Source: Candidatus Woesearchaeota archaeon CG07_land_8_20_14_0_80_44_23
GTDB taxonomy: Archaea > Nanobdellota > Nanobdellia > Woesearchaeales > 0-14-0-80-44-23
Reading direction: 5' to 3'
NCBI GenBank assembly: GCA_002779235.1
Contig: PEXD01000010.1
Location: forward strand, 5,190 to 16,225
DNA length: 11,036 nt
The notes below the pieces were generated by a model that was given only the letters and a program-made list of their open reading frames with translations, was not told the DNA's origin and searched no databases. Position numbers and translations under genes: made by a program. This document shows, in pieces, positions 1 to 6,850 of this stretch (its first letter is position 1; every line of letters begins with the position of its first letter).

Positions 1-4
1 AGAA

Positions 5-127
5 TCCCCTCCCCCGGATTCGAACCAGGAACCTTCCGGTGACGGCTGTCTCGCCTTCATCCATCCTCGATGTGAGTTGTCTGCGAGAATCTACAGCCGG
101 ACGCTCTAACCGTTGAGCTAGGAGGGG
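5..127 (-). tRNA. tRNA-Tyr (anticodon GTA), intron-containing
   Basis: Read on the minus strand, the exons fold into a full cloverleaf. The acceptor pairs CCCCTCC (127-121) with GGAGGGG (12-6) and has discriminator A at 5. The D stem is GCTC/GAGC, the anticodon stem is TCCGG/CCGGA, and the T arm is CCTGG-TTCGAAT-CCGGG. The anticodon GTA is at 94-92. The first base pair is C1-G72, the identity signature of archaeal and eukaryotic tRNA-Tyr, which supports the assignment. The gene is interrupted after position 37 by about 50 nt. No 3' CCA is encoded (TCT follows). It is divergent from the other two tRNA genes and has its own TATA box upstream. Confidence 0.95.
41..90 (-). other. tRNA-Tyr intron at canonical position 37/38
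   Basis: About 50 nt separate G37 (91) from A38 (40). Because A occurs on both sides, the boundary can shift by one base (40-89). Inside the precursor, CTCGC near the 5' end of the intron pairs with GCGAG near its 3' end, and GGCTG(T) of the 5' exon pairs with (A)CAGCC in the intron. These two helices are separated by a bulge that contains the 5' splice site. The 3' bulge comes out longer than the canonical 3 nt, so this looks like a relaxed bulge-helix-bulge. The intron location is secure from the exon cloverleaf; the exact cut sites are inferred. Confidence 0.85.
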
Positions 128-156
128 CTGTTTTCGAAATTTAGGAGAAATACTCG

Positions 157-166
157 CTTTATAAAG
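157..166 (-). promoter_or_regulatory. TATA box for tRNA-Tyr
   Basis: A 10-bp palindrome, CTTTATAAAG, is centred about 34 nt upstream of the tRNA-Tyr 5' end. An archaeal TATA box is normally centred about 26 nt before the start site, which would place transcription initiation near 135, some 8 nt before the mature tRNA. Because it is palindromic it could in principle also fire rightward, but no plus-strand gene lies at the right distance. Confidence 0.6.
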
Positions 167-245
167 TTTGTTGTTTTGCTGATTTACCGTGCTGGCGTAT
201 GTTAGTGCAGCAGAGGCATATCGAATCTCCTGAAAAAACAAAAGA

Positions 246-253
246 TTTAAAAA
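246..253 (+). promoter_or_regulatory. Possible TATA box upstream of the tRNA-Asp/tRNA-Lys cluster
   Basis: TTTAAAAA at 246-253 is the best TATA-like element in the 259-nt spacer between the divergent tRNA genes. It would start transcription near 280, giving a leader of roughly 105 nt before tRNA-Asp, which is long for a tRNA gene. No better element is apparent at the expected position near 350-360. I see no ORF or RNA gene that I can support in 128-386. Confidence 0.3.
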
Positions 254-386
254 GGAGCTCCAAACTACTAAAAAAAACCAAAAACCGCCGGGAGTTTGTC
301 GCTATCATGATGGGGCATATTCTGTTGATTACATGCCATAAGAACTGAGTATGCAGTCGTGATGCTTTCAAAAACCAGTATTTGAT

Positions 387-459
387 GCTCTGGTAGTGTA
401 GCGGCCTATCATGGAGCCCTGTCACGGCTCCGACCCGGGTTCAAATCCCGGCCAGGGCG
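387..459 (+). tRNA. tRNA-Asp (anticodon GTC)
   Basis: A 73-nt intronless cloverleaf. The acceptor pairs GCTCTGG (387-393) with CCAGGGC (452-458), with discriminator G at 459. The anticodon stem is GAGCC/GGCTC around the loop CTGTCAC, with GTC at 421-423. The T arm is CCGGG-TTCAAAT-CCCGG. G at position 73 and the GTC anticodon fit tRNA-Asp. No CCA is encoded. It is followed by seven T residues (460-466) and then immediately by tRNA-Lys, so the two are either co-transcribed or separated by an extremely short terminator. Confidence 0.96.
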
Positions 460-466
460 TTTTTTT

Positions 467-584
467 GGGCCGGTGGCGCAGCCTGGAATGCACTGACGGC
501 AGCTCGCAGCGGCAGGACGTGCATGGGCAATAGCGCACCTGACTTTTAATCAGGTTGTCGGGGGTCCGAATCCCCTCCGGCCCA
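467..584 (+). tRNA. tRNA-Lys (anticodon TTT) with D-loop intron
   Basis: The acceptor pairs GGGCCGG (467-473) with CCGGCCC (577-583), with discriminator A at 584. The anticodon stem is CCTGA/TCAGG around CTTTTAA, with TTT at 545-547. The T stem is GGGGG/CCCCT. The D arm begins GCGC-AGCCTGG and is then interrupted by 44 nt. Removing 487-530 gives the loop AGCCTGGTA closed by GCGC, the normal archaeal form, and a mature length of 74 nt. The T loop reads TCCGAAT, so position 55 is C rather than the near-universal U. No CCA is encoded. The gene ends 38 nt before rpoH with no clear promoter between, so it may share a transcript with the polymerase operon. Confidence 0.94.
487..530 (+). other. Non-canonical tRNA-Lys intron in the D loop, with bulge-helix-bulge
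   Basis: The 44-nt insertion folds with its exons into a textbook archaeal splicing motif. The D stem GCGC/GCGC forms the outer helix. GCCT (481-484) pairs with GGGC (525-528) as the 4-bp central helix. The 3-nt bulges are GGA (485-487) and AAT (529-531). ATGCAC (488-493) pairs with GTGCAT (519-524) as the inner helix. Cutting each bulge between its second and third nucleotides excises exactly 487-530 and restores a normal D loop. D-loop introns are mostly known from archaea whose splicing endonuclease accepts non-canonical sites. Confidence 0.88.
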
Positions 585-622
585 TAATAATTCGCCTCAA
601 GCATAGGTTACGGAGAGAAAAA

Positions 623-856
623 ATGGCCAAGAAAATCGAGCACTTGCTCATACCCGAACACACAAAAATTTCTGAGAAGGAGAAAAAAGAACTTCTGGAG
701 CGCTACCAGATAAGCGAACACGAGCTTCCGGCTATACTTCTCAAGGACCCGGCGATAGCGCACCTCAATGCAAAGCCGGGTGACGTGATAATGATAACAA
801 GGAAAAGCCCGACGGCGGGCGAATCAGTTTTCTATAGGGTGGTCAAACTTGAATGA
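623..856 (+). CDS. rpoH: DNA-directed RNA polymerase subunit H
   Basis: This 77-residue protein is the archaeal RNA polymerase subunit H, the counterpart of the C-terminal assembly domain of eukaryotic RPB5, which sits at the downstream DNA jaw. Recognisable family features are the N-terminal HLLIPEH segment, the central ELPAILLKDPAI stretch and the C-terminal VFYRVVKLE. The length is normal for the archaeal subunit, which lacks the eukaryotic N-terminal jaw domain. The start is ATG, with GGAG at 612-615 as ribosome-binding site. It is the first protein gene of the polymerase operon and overlaps the proposed rpoB2 start by 8 nt. No convincing promoter separates it from tRNA-Lys; the ATAATAA at the tRNA end is only a weak TATA candidate. 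Confidence 0.97.
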   Translation: MAKKIEHLLIPEHTKISEKEKKELLERYQISEHELPAILLKDPAIAHLNAKPGDVIMITRKSPTAGESVFYRVVKLE

Positions 857-2336
857 GCTTGGAAGAACTCTCTGCAAGAGGTATTTTGAGGAGGAATCCT
901 TCGTAAAATCGGACATAGAATCGTTCAACAACTTCATAGAGAAGAGACTGCAGGAGATTGTCGACGAGAACAAGCAGATAGAGCCGACGATAATCCCGAA
1001 CAATGTGGACAGCTACAAGATAAAGCTCAATAAGATAGGCGTGGATATGCCGATGCTCGTCGAGGCCGACGGAAGCACAAGGCCTGTCTTCCCATGCGAG
1101 GCGAGGCTCAGGAAGATAACATACGCGGCAGCGATGCACCTCAACATGAGCGTCCATATAGACGGCACCCAGAGGGAGGAGTTCAATGCATACATCGGCA
1201 ATATACCCATAATGCTCAAGTCCAAGTACTGCCACCTCAGCAAGCTCAACAGGGAGGAGTTCATAGAGCACGGCGAGGACCCTGATGACAGCGGTGGGTA
1301 TTTCATAATCAATGGGAGCGAGAAGGTGCTCGTGAAGGTGGAGGACCTTGCAGCAAACAAGTTCCTCGTCACAAAGAGTGATACAGGCCCAAGCCCTTAC
1401 ATAGGCAAGGTGTTTTCTGAGAGCGCCGCTTTCAGGATACCACACACAGTTGAGAAGATGAGGGACGGGGTATTCTACCTGACATTCACGAGGGTGAGAA
1501 GGGTTCCCATTGTGCTGGTGATAAAGGCGCTCGGCATGACAAAGGACCAGGACATAATGCAGATGATAAGCTCCGACATCCAGTATGACGACTTCCTTGT
1601 CAACCTCTATCAGTTCGCCGACATAACCATCCAGGAGGACGCCCTTGACTATCTCGCCAAGAAGACAGGGATAACACAGCCGAGGGAGGTGCGCCTCGAG
1701 AGGATGGAGCAGGTTATAGACAGGTTCCTCCTGCCGCACCTGGGCACGTCCAAGCAGGACAGGATGGCGAAGGCATACAACCTCTGCAAGATGATAAAGA
1801 AATTCCAGATGGTCTCTGCAGGGGAGATACCTGTTGACGACAAGGACCACTACTCCAACAAGCGCCTGAAGATGAGCGGGGACCTTCTGACAGACCTTTT
1901 CAGGGTTAATTTCAACATGCTCATCAAAGACATGCTCTACAACTTCCAGAGGATTGTCAAGAGGGGAAAGTTCCCTTCGCTCAGGGTTGTGATAAGGGAC
2001 AAGCTGCTCACCCAGAGGATATACTCCAGCATGGCAACAGGAAGCTGGGTGGGCGGAAGGAAGGGGATAAGCCAGAGGATACAGCGCCTCAACTTCCTCG
2101 AGACAATGTCGCACCTGCAGAGGGTTGTGAGCCCGCTGAGCGCAACACAGGAGAACTTCGCGGCAAGAGAGCTTCATCCGACTCACCTCGGAAGGCTCTG
2201 CCCGATAGAAACTCCGGAAGGAACAAACATCGGACTCAAGAAGAACCTCTCGCTCATGGCAAGCGTATCCCAGAGCGTACCCGACCAGGACATAATCAAG
2301 GTTGTAAGGAGCATGGGGCTCAAGGAAGCGAAGTAG
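849..2336 (+). CDS. rpoB2: DNA-directed RNA polymerase subunit B'' (N-terminal half of split B)
   Basis: This 495-residue protein corresponds to the N-terminal half of the second-largest polymerase subunit, carrying the protrusion, lobe and fork. Diagnostic segments are RPVFPCEARLRKITYAA (about residues 78-94), GGYFIINGSEKVLVKVEDLA (about 149-168) and CPIETPEGTNIGLKKN near the C-terminus (about 451-466). It ends just after that fork region, the usual break point in archaea with a split B gene. The start is taken as TTG at 849, overlapping the rpoH stop; the ATG at 853 is in a different frame and no in-frame ATG lies nearby. The protein beginning NELGRTLCKRYFEEESFV fits the family N-terminus, so TTG with translational coupling from rpoH is the best reading. 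Confidence 0.96.
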   Translation: MNELGRTLCKRYFEEESFVKSDIESFNNFIEKRLQEIVDENKQIEPTIIPNNVDSYKIKLNKIGVDMPMLVEADGSTRPVFPCEARLRKITYAAAMHLNMSVHIDGTQREEFNAYIGNIPIMLKSKYCHLSKLNREEFIEHGEDPDDSGGYFIINGSEKVLVKVEDLAANKFLVTKSDTGPSPYIGKVFSESAAFRIPHTVEKMRDGVFYLTFTRVRRVPIVLVIKALGMTKDQDIMQMISSDIQYDDFLVNLYQFADITIQEDALDYLAKKTGITQPREVRLERMEQVIDRFLLPHLGTSKQDRMAKAYNLCKMIKKFQMVSAGEIPVDDKDHYSNKRLKMSGDLLTDLFRVNFNMLIKDMLYNFQRIVKRGKFPSLRVVIRDKLLTQRIYSSMATGSWVGGRKGISQRIQRLNFLETMSHLQRVVSPLSATQENFAARELHPTHLGRLCPIETPEGTNIGLKKNLSLMASVSQSVPDQDIIKVVRSMGLKEAK

Positions 2337-2384
2337 CCCGGTTGCTCATAAAAAAAAATCAAGATTTTGGAGAAGGATGAAAAA

Positions 2385-4193
2385 ATGACAGGAGAAGTTT
2401 ATCTTAACGGAAAATTCATCGGCTCGGCGGAGAAGCCGAAGGAGTTCGCTGGGCAGGTAATAGAGGCGAGGAGAAAGGGGCTGCTCTCCCCTGAGCTGAA
2501 CGTCTACTACAATGACAGGACCAGGGAAGTGCAGATAGAGGCGTTCAGGGGAAGGCTGAGGAGGCCGCTGATTGTTGTCAAGAACGGCAAGCCCCTTTTC
2601 ACAGAAGAGCTCATGAAAAAGGTGCAGAACAACGAGCTCTCCTGGGCTGAGATGGTAAAGCAGGGAATAATTGAGTATATCGACGCTGCAGAGGAAGAAA
2701 ACTGCCTTGTCGCATTCTCTGAGGAAGAGCTCACCCCTGAGCACACCCACATGGAGATAATGCCCATTGCAATGGTGAGCCTGTGCACATCGCTTGTCCC
2801 CTACGGCAACCACGACCCGAGCGCAAGGCTTAACGCCGGCTCAAAAAACCAGAAGCAGGGGCTTGGGCTCTATGCCGCAAACTTCCTCATAAGGATGGAC
2901 ATGGACACCAATATTCTCCACTACCCGCAGGTTCCCATTGTAAGCACAATGATGACAGAGATGTCGCACTACGAGAAGCACCCCTCAGGGCAGAACATAG
3001 TTGTCGCGATAATGAGCTTCAAGGGATACAACATGCTGGATGCCGTGATAATCAACAGGGCATCCCTCGACAGGGGCTTCGGAAGGAGCACCTACTACAG
3101 ACCTGCTGCTGCAGAGGAGCTGAGATACCCCGGCGGACTCACTGACAGCATCTGCATTCCTGACAAGGAAGTCAAGGGATACAAATCAGAGGACGTTTAC
3201 AAATATCTTGAAGAAGATGGGATAATCTCTCCTGAGATAAAAATAAAGGAGGACGATGTCCTGATAGGGAAGACAAGCCCGCCAAGATTCCTCTCAAGCC
3301 TGGAGCAGTTCAACGTCTCCTCAAGCGAGAGGAGGGAAAGCTCTGTCTCAGTGAAGCATGGGGAGGAAGGAATAGTCGACTTTGTCATGCTCACCGAAAA
3401 CATGGAAGGCAACAGGTTTGTCGAGGTCAACATAAGGGACCAGAGAGTGCCTGAAATAGGCGACAAGTTCACATCCAGGCACGGGCAGAAGGGGGTTGTG
3501 GGGCTCATAGTTGACCCTGCTGACATACCGTTCTCAGCATCTGGAATCACCCCTGACATAATATTCTCGCCGCACAGCATCCCATCCAGGATGACAATGG
3601 GGCACCTCATAGAGTCAATAGGCGGAAAGGTTGGCTCGCTGTCAGGAAGGTATGTGGACGGCACTACATTCGACTCAGAGCCTGAGGGCAAGCTGAAGGC
3701 AGAGCTTCTTTCTATGGGATTCAGGGACAACGGCACAGAGACAATGTACAGCGGGGAGACAGGCGAGATTTACGAGGCAAGGATATTCATCGGCGAGATG
3801 TATTACCTGAAGCTCAAGCACATGGTGGCAAACAAGATACATGCAAGGGCGAGAGGGCCGATACAGCTCCTCACCAGGCAGCCCACTGAGGGAAGGGCAA
3901 AGGAGGGCGGGCTCAGGCTGGGAGAGATGGAAAAGGACTGCTTTGTGGCGCACGGCACATCCCTGCTCCTCAAGGAAAGGTTCGACTCTGACAGGACTGT
4001 TGTGCCTGTATGCGAGAACTGCGGGCTCATAGCAGTGAGCGACCGCTACAGAAAGAAGTCATACTGCCCTGTGTGCGGGGACGAGGGCAAGGTCTCAGAC
4101 ATCGAGATGAGCTATGCTTTCAAGCTGCTGCTCGACGAGCTGAAATCCATGTGCATCTACCCGAAGCTTGTGCTGAAGAGCAAGTATGAATAA
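2385..4193 (+). CDS. rpoB1: DNA-directed RNA polymerase subunit B' (C-terminal half of split B)
   Basis: This 602-residue protein is the C-terminal half of subunit B, containing the hybrid-binding, wall and clamp regions. Visible signatures are NQKQGLGLYAANF in the first third, GDKFTSRHGQKGVVG from about residue 359 (nucleic-acid-contacting lysine and arginine residues), FSPHSIPSRMTMGHLIES, and HARARGPIQLLTRQPTEGR. A C-terminal zinc site uses C543-X2-C546 and C561-X2-C564. I start at ATG 2385 because GGAGAAGG at 2369-2376 is correctly spaced for it. A TTG at 2367 is in frame but would add only six residues and overlap that ribosome-binding site. The gene follows rpoB2 after 48 nt and is separated from rpoA1 by 30 nt. 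Confidence 0.96.
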   Translation: MTGEVYLNGKFIGSAEKPKEFAGQVIEARRKGLLSPELNVYYNDRTREVQIEAFRGRLRRPLIVVKNGKPLFTEELMKKVQNNELSWAEMVKQGIIEYIDAAEEENCLVAFSEEELTPEHTHMEIMPIAMVSLCTSLVPYGNHDPSARLNAGSKNQKQGLGLYAANFLIRMDMDTNILHYPQVPIVSTMMTEMSHYEKHPSGQNIVVAIMSFKGYNMLDAVIINRASLDRGFGRSTYYRPAAAEELRYPGGLTDSICIPDKEVKGYKSEDVYKYLEEDGIISPEIKIKEDDVLIGKTSPPRFLSSLEQFNVSSSERRESSVSVKHGEEGIVDFVMLTENMEGNRFVEVNIRDQRVPEIGDKFTSRHGQKGVVGLIVDPADIPFSASGITPDIIFSPHSIPSRMTMGHLIESIGGKVGSLSGRYVDGTTFDSEPEGKLKAELLSMGFRDNGTETMYSGETGEIYEARIFIGEMYYLKLKHMVANKIHARARGPIQLLTRQPTEGRAKEGGLRLGEMEKDCFVAHGTSLLLKERFDSDRTVVPVCENCGLIAVSDRYRKKSYCPVCGDEGKVSDIEMSYAFKLLLDELKSMCIYPKLVLKSKYE

Positions 4194-4223
4194 ATTCACG
4201 CTTAATGAGAGGGATGGCATAAA

Positions 4224-6839
4224 ATGGAAGAATATGAAACCGGTTATTTTTACAAGAAGATAGACAAGATTGTATTCGGGATGGAAAGCCCGAAAATCAT
4301 AAAAAAGATGGCTGCAGTCAAGGTTGTCACGCCTGAGCTCTATGACAAGGAAGGATACCCTGTCGACGGCGGGCTGATGGACACGAGGATGGGAGTCATC
4401 GACCCCGGGCTTAAGTGCAAGACCTGCGGCTGCAACCTCAAGGAATGCACAGGGCACTTCGGCTACATTGAGCTGGCAAGGCCGGCTGTCCACGTGAAGT
4501 ATGTAAGACCGATATACTCAATTCTAAGGGCTACATGCAGGAGCTGCGGCAGGATACTTCTCGACGAGAAAAAGATAGCGTTCTTCAGGGCGAAGATAAG
4601 GAAGGTTAAGGAAACGCACGATGAGGAGGCAGTCATGGCTGCAGTGGAGGAGGCAATCTTAGCCGCAAGGAAAGTTGACAAGTGCCCTTACTGCAAAGTA
4701 AAGCATGGCAAGATAAGCATAGAGAAGCCGACCTCATTCATAGAGGACGAGAAAAGGCTCTCGCCAATAGAAGTGAGGATAAGGCTTGAAAAAGTTACTG
4801 ATGATGACTGCGAGCTTCTCGGGTTCAACCCACAGGCAGCAAGGCCCGAGTGGATGATACTCACGCTTTTCCCGATACCGCCGGTCACAATGAGGCCGAG
4901 CATAACCCTGGAATCAGGGGAGAGGAGCGAGGATGACCTGACCCACAAGCTGGGCGACATAGTGAGGATAAACCAGCGCCTCTACGAGAACATAAACGCA
5001 GGCGCGCCTGAGATAATAGTTGAGGACCTCTGGGACCTCCTCCAGTACCATATAACAACATTCTTTGACAATAACATAGCACAGCTTCCCCCTGCGAGGC
5101 ACAGGAGCGGGCAGCCGCTTAAGACCCTCACTGACAGGATAAAGAGCAAGGAAGGGCGCCTCAGGCACAACCTCGCAGGAAAGAGGACAAACTTCTCGGC
5201 AAGGACAGTGATAAGCCCTGACCCGAGCATAGCACTCGACGAGGTCGGCGTCCCTGAATCAATCGCCATGAAACTCACAATACCTGAAAGAGTGACAAGC
5301 TGGAACATTGACTATCTCAAGAAGTTCGTGGAGAGCGGCCCCTCAAAGCTCTTCGGGGCAAACTACATAGTGAGGCCCGACGGCAAGAAGAAGAAGATAA
5401 CTGAAGAGACCAAGGAGCAGCTCCTTGAAGAGATACAGCCGGGATACATTGTGGAAAGGCACCTAATGGACGGTGACACAGCCATTTTCAACAGGCAGCC
5501 GTCACTGCACAGGATGAGTATGATGTGCCACAAGGTTAAGATACTTCCATACCAGACATTCAGGGTAAACCCGGCTGTCTGCCATCCGTACAATGCCGAC
5601 TTCGACGGGGATGAGATGAACCTGCACATACCCCAGACAGAAGAGGCAAGGGCAGAGGCAGAAATCCTCATGGAAGTCAGGACCCAGATGATAAGCCCAA
5701 GATACGGGCTCTCTGTAATTGGCTGCGTCCAGGACGCAATATCAGGCACATACCTGCTTACAAAGGACATAAGGCTTCCCCGCGAGAAGGCAATAAACCT
5801 TCTCTTCGCGGCAGGAGTGGATGACATCTCACGCCTTCCAAAGAAAGCAGAACTATCAGGCAAGGAGATATTCAGCCAGGTGCTGCCGGCTGACTTCAGC
5901 TTTGAGGGCACCTCGCGCCTCTGCAAGCACCATGAGAAGTGCATGAAGGAGAAGTGCGAGAATGAGGGCTATGTGCTTATAGAGAACGGCAACCTCGTGT
6001 GCGGTGTCATGGACAAGAACAACCTCGGAGAGGAGTCAGGGCTTCTGCTTAGGGAGCTGAATAAGAGGTATGGGGACGAGGCGCTGAAGATTCTTGAGAG
6101 AATATTCAAGCTTGGGGTTGCAACCCTCACCTTCCGCGGATTCTCAAGCGTGATATCAGACATGGACCTTGCAGAGCCAGTCAAGGAGGAGATAAGGAAG
6201 CTGCTTGACAAGGCGGATGCAGACGTCAACACCCTTGTGGAGACATACAGGAGGGGGGAGCTCGAGGCGCTTCCTGGAAGGACAGTCCAGGAGAGTGTGG
6301 AGCTGAAAATCCTCGAGGTGCTCAACAAGGCAAGGAACGAGACAGGAAAGATTGTGGTAAACGCGTCAAGCGTCGAGACAGATGACCTTGTGATGGTAAA
6401 GTCAGGAGCCAGGGGAAACTTCCTGAGCATAACACAGATGGCGGCATTTGTGGGGCAGCAGTCGCTGCGCGGCAACAGGATAAACCAGGGATACGATGGG
6501 AGGACACTTTCAGCGTTCCAAAAGAATGACCTGGGAAGCAGGGCAAGGGGCTTCATCAGGAACGGATTCAAGGACGGGCTTTCCCCTGCGGAGTTCTTCT
6601 TCATGGGAATGACAGGGAGGGACTCTCTGATGGACACTGCCCTCAGGACCCCAAAATCAGGATACCTTTACAGACGTCTTGCAAACGCAATGCAGGACCT
6701 CAAGGCGGAGTATGACGGCACTGTCAGGGACTCCAACAACAGGATAATCCAATTCAAGTACGGCGAGGACGGCATTGACGTGTCAAGGTCAGTCGCCGGA
6801 AAAGTGGATGTCAAAAAAATAATTGAGAGCGTAAGATAA
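4224..6839 (+). CDS. rpoA1: DNA-directed RNA polymerase subunit A' (N-terminal part of A)
   Basis: This 871-residue protein is the large catalytic polymerase subunit. The active-site motif NADFDGD begins at residue 457, so D459, D461 and D463 should bind the catalytic magnesium. The N-terminal clamp has C65-X2-C68, C75-X2-H78 and a second zinc site C105-X2-C108 with C154-X2-C157. RHSGQPLKTL and GKRTNFSARTVISPDPSI mark the clamp-core region, and FFMGMTGRDSLMDTALRT near the C-terminus is the bridge-helix region. A cysteine/histidine cluster (C567, H569, H570, C573, C578) lies in the variable insertion before VLIENGNLV and could form an extra metal site. The break point before A'' is the normal archaeal one. 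GAGGGATG lies upstream of the ATG start. Confidence 0.97.
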   Translation: MEEYETGYFYKKIDKIVFGMESPKIIKKMAAVKVVTPELYDKEGYPVDGGLMDTRMGVIDPGLKCKTCGCNLKECTGHFGYIELARPAVHVKYVRPIYSILRATCRSCGRILLDEKKIAFFRAKIRKVKETHDEEAVMAAVEEAILAARKVDKCPYCKVKHGKISIEKPTSFIEDEKRLSPIEVRIRLEKVTDDDCELLGFNPQAARPEWMILTLFPIPPVTMRPSITLESGERSEDDLTHKLGDIVRINQRLYENINAGAPEIIVEDLWDLLQYHITTFFDNNIAQLPPARHRSGQPLKTLTDRIKSKEGRLRHNLAGKRTNFSARTVISPDPSIALDEVGVPESIAMKLTIPERVTSWNIDYLKKFVESGPSKLFGANYIVRPDGKKKKITEETKEQLLEEIQPGYIVERHLMDGDTAIFNRQPSLHRMSMMCHKVKILPYQTFRVNPAVCHPYNADFDGDEMNLHIPQTEEARAEAEILMEVRTQMISPRYGLSVIGCVQDAISGTYLLTKDIRLPREKAINLLFAAGVDDISRLPKKAELSGKEIFSQVLPADFSFEGTSRLCKHHEKCMKEKCENEGYVLIENGNLVCGVMDKNNLGEESGLLLRELNKRYGDEALKILERIFKLGVATLTFRGFSSVISDMDLAEPVKEEIRKLLDKADADVNTLVETYRRGELEALPGRTVQESVELKILEVLNKARNETGKIVVNASSVETDDLVMVKSGARGNFLSITQMAAFVGQQSLRGNRINQGYDGRTLSAFQKNDLGSRARGFIRNGFKDGLSPAEFFFMGMTGRDSLMDTALRTPKSGYLYRRLANAMQDLKAEYDGTVRDSNNRIIQFKYGEDGIDVSRSVAGKVDVKKIIESVR

Positions 6840-6850
6840 AGGTGGGCTTC

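Noticed and set aside
300..350. Possible C/D box small RNA (ATGATGG, later CTGA)
   Set aside because: The C box is imperfect and the D'/C' pair would be nearly adjacent (CTGT then TGATT), so the spacing does not fit an archaeal C/D guide RNA.
159..425. Minus-strand open frame of 88 codons across the spacer and tRNA-Asp
   Set aside because: It runs through the tRNA-Asp gene, has no recognisable protein features, and its composition follows the spacer; chance frame.
460..466. Seven-T run between tRNA-Asp and tRNA-Lys as a definite terminator
   Set aside because: A T tract this short could terminate, but no promoter for tRNA-Lys follows it, so it is more likely a processing spacer; not annotated as a terminator.
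422..604. Minus-strand open frame of 60 codons across tRNA-Asp and tRNA-Lys
   Set aside because: It is the translated complement of two tRNA genes; the apparent peptide GFEPGSEP is a common tRNA T-arm artefact.
853..900. ATG at 853 as the start of the B'' gene
   Set aside because: It is out of frame with the B'' protein; its frame begins MSLEELSARG and does not match the family.
843..2186. 447-codon minus-strand open frame opposite rpoB2
   Set aside because: It mirrors the real gene; the long antisense frame results from the codon bias of rpoB2 and has no family features.
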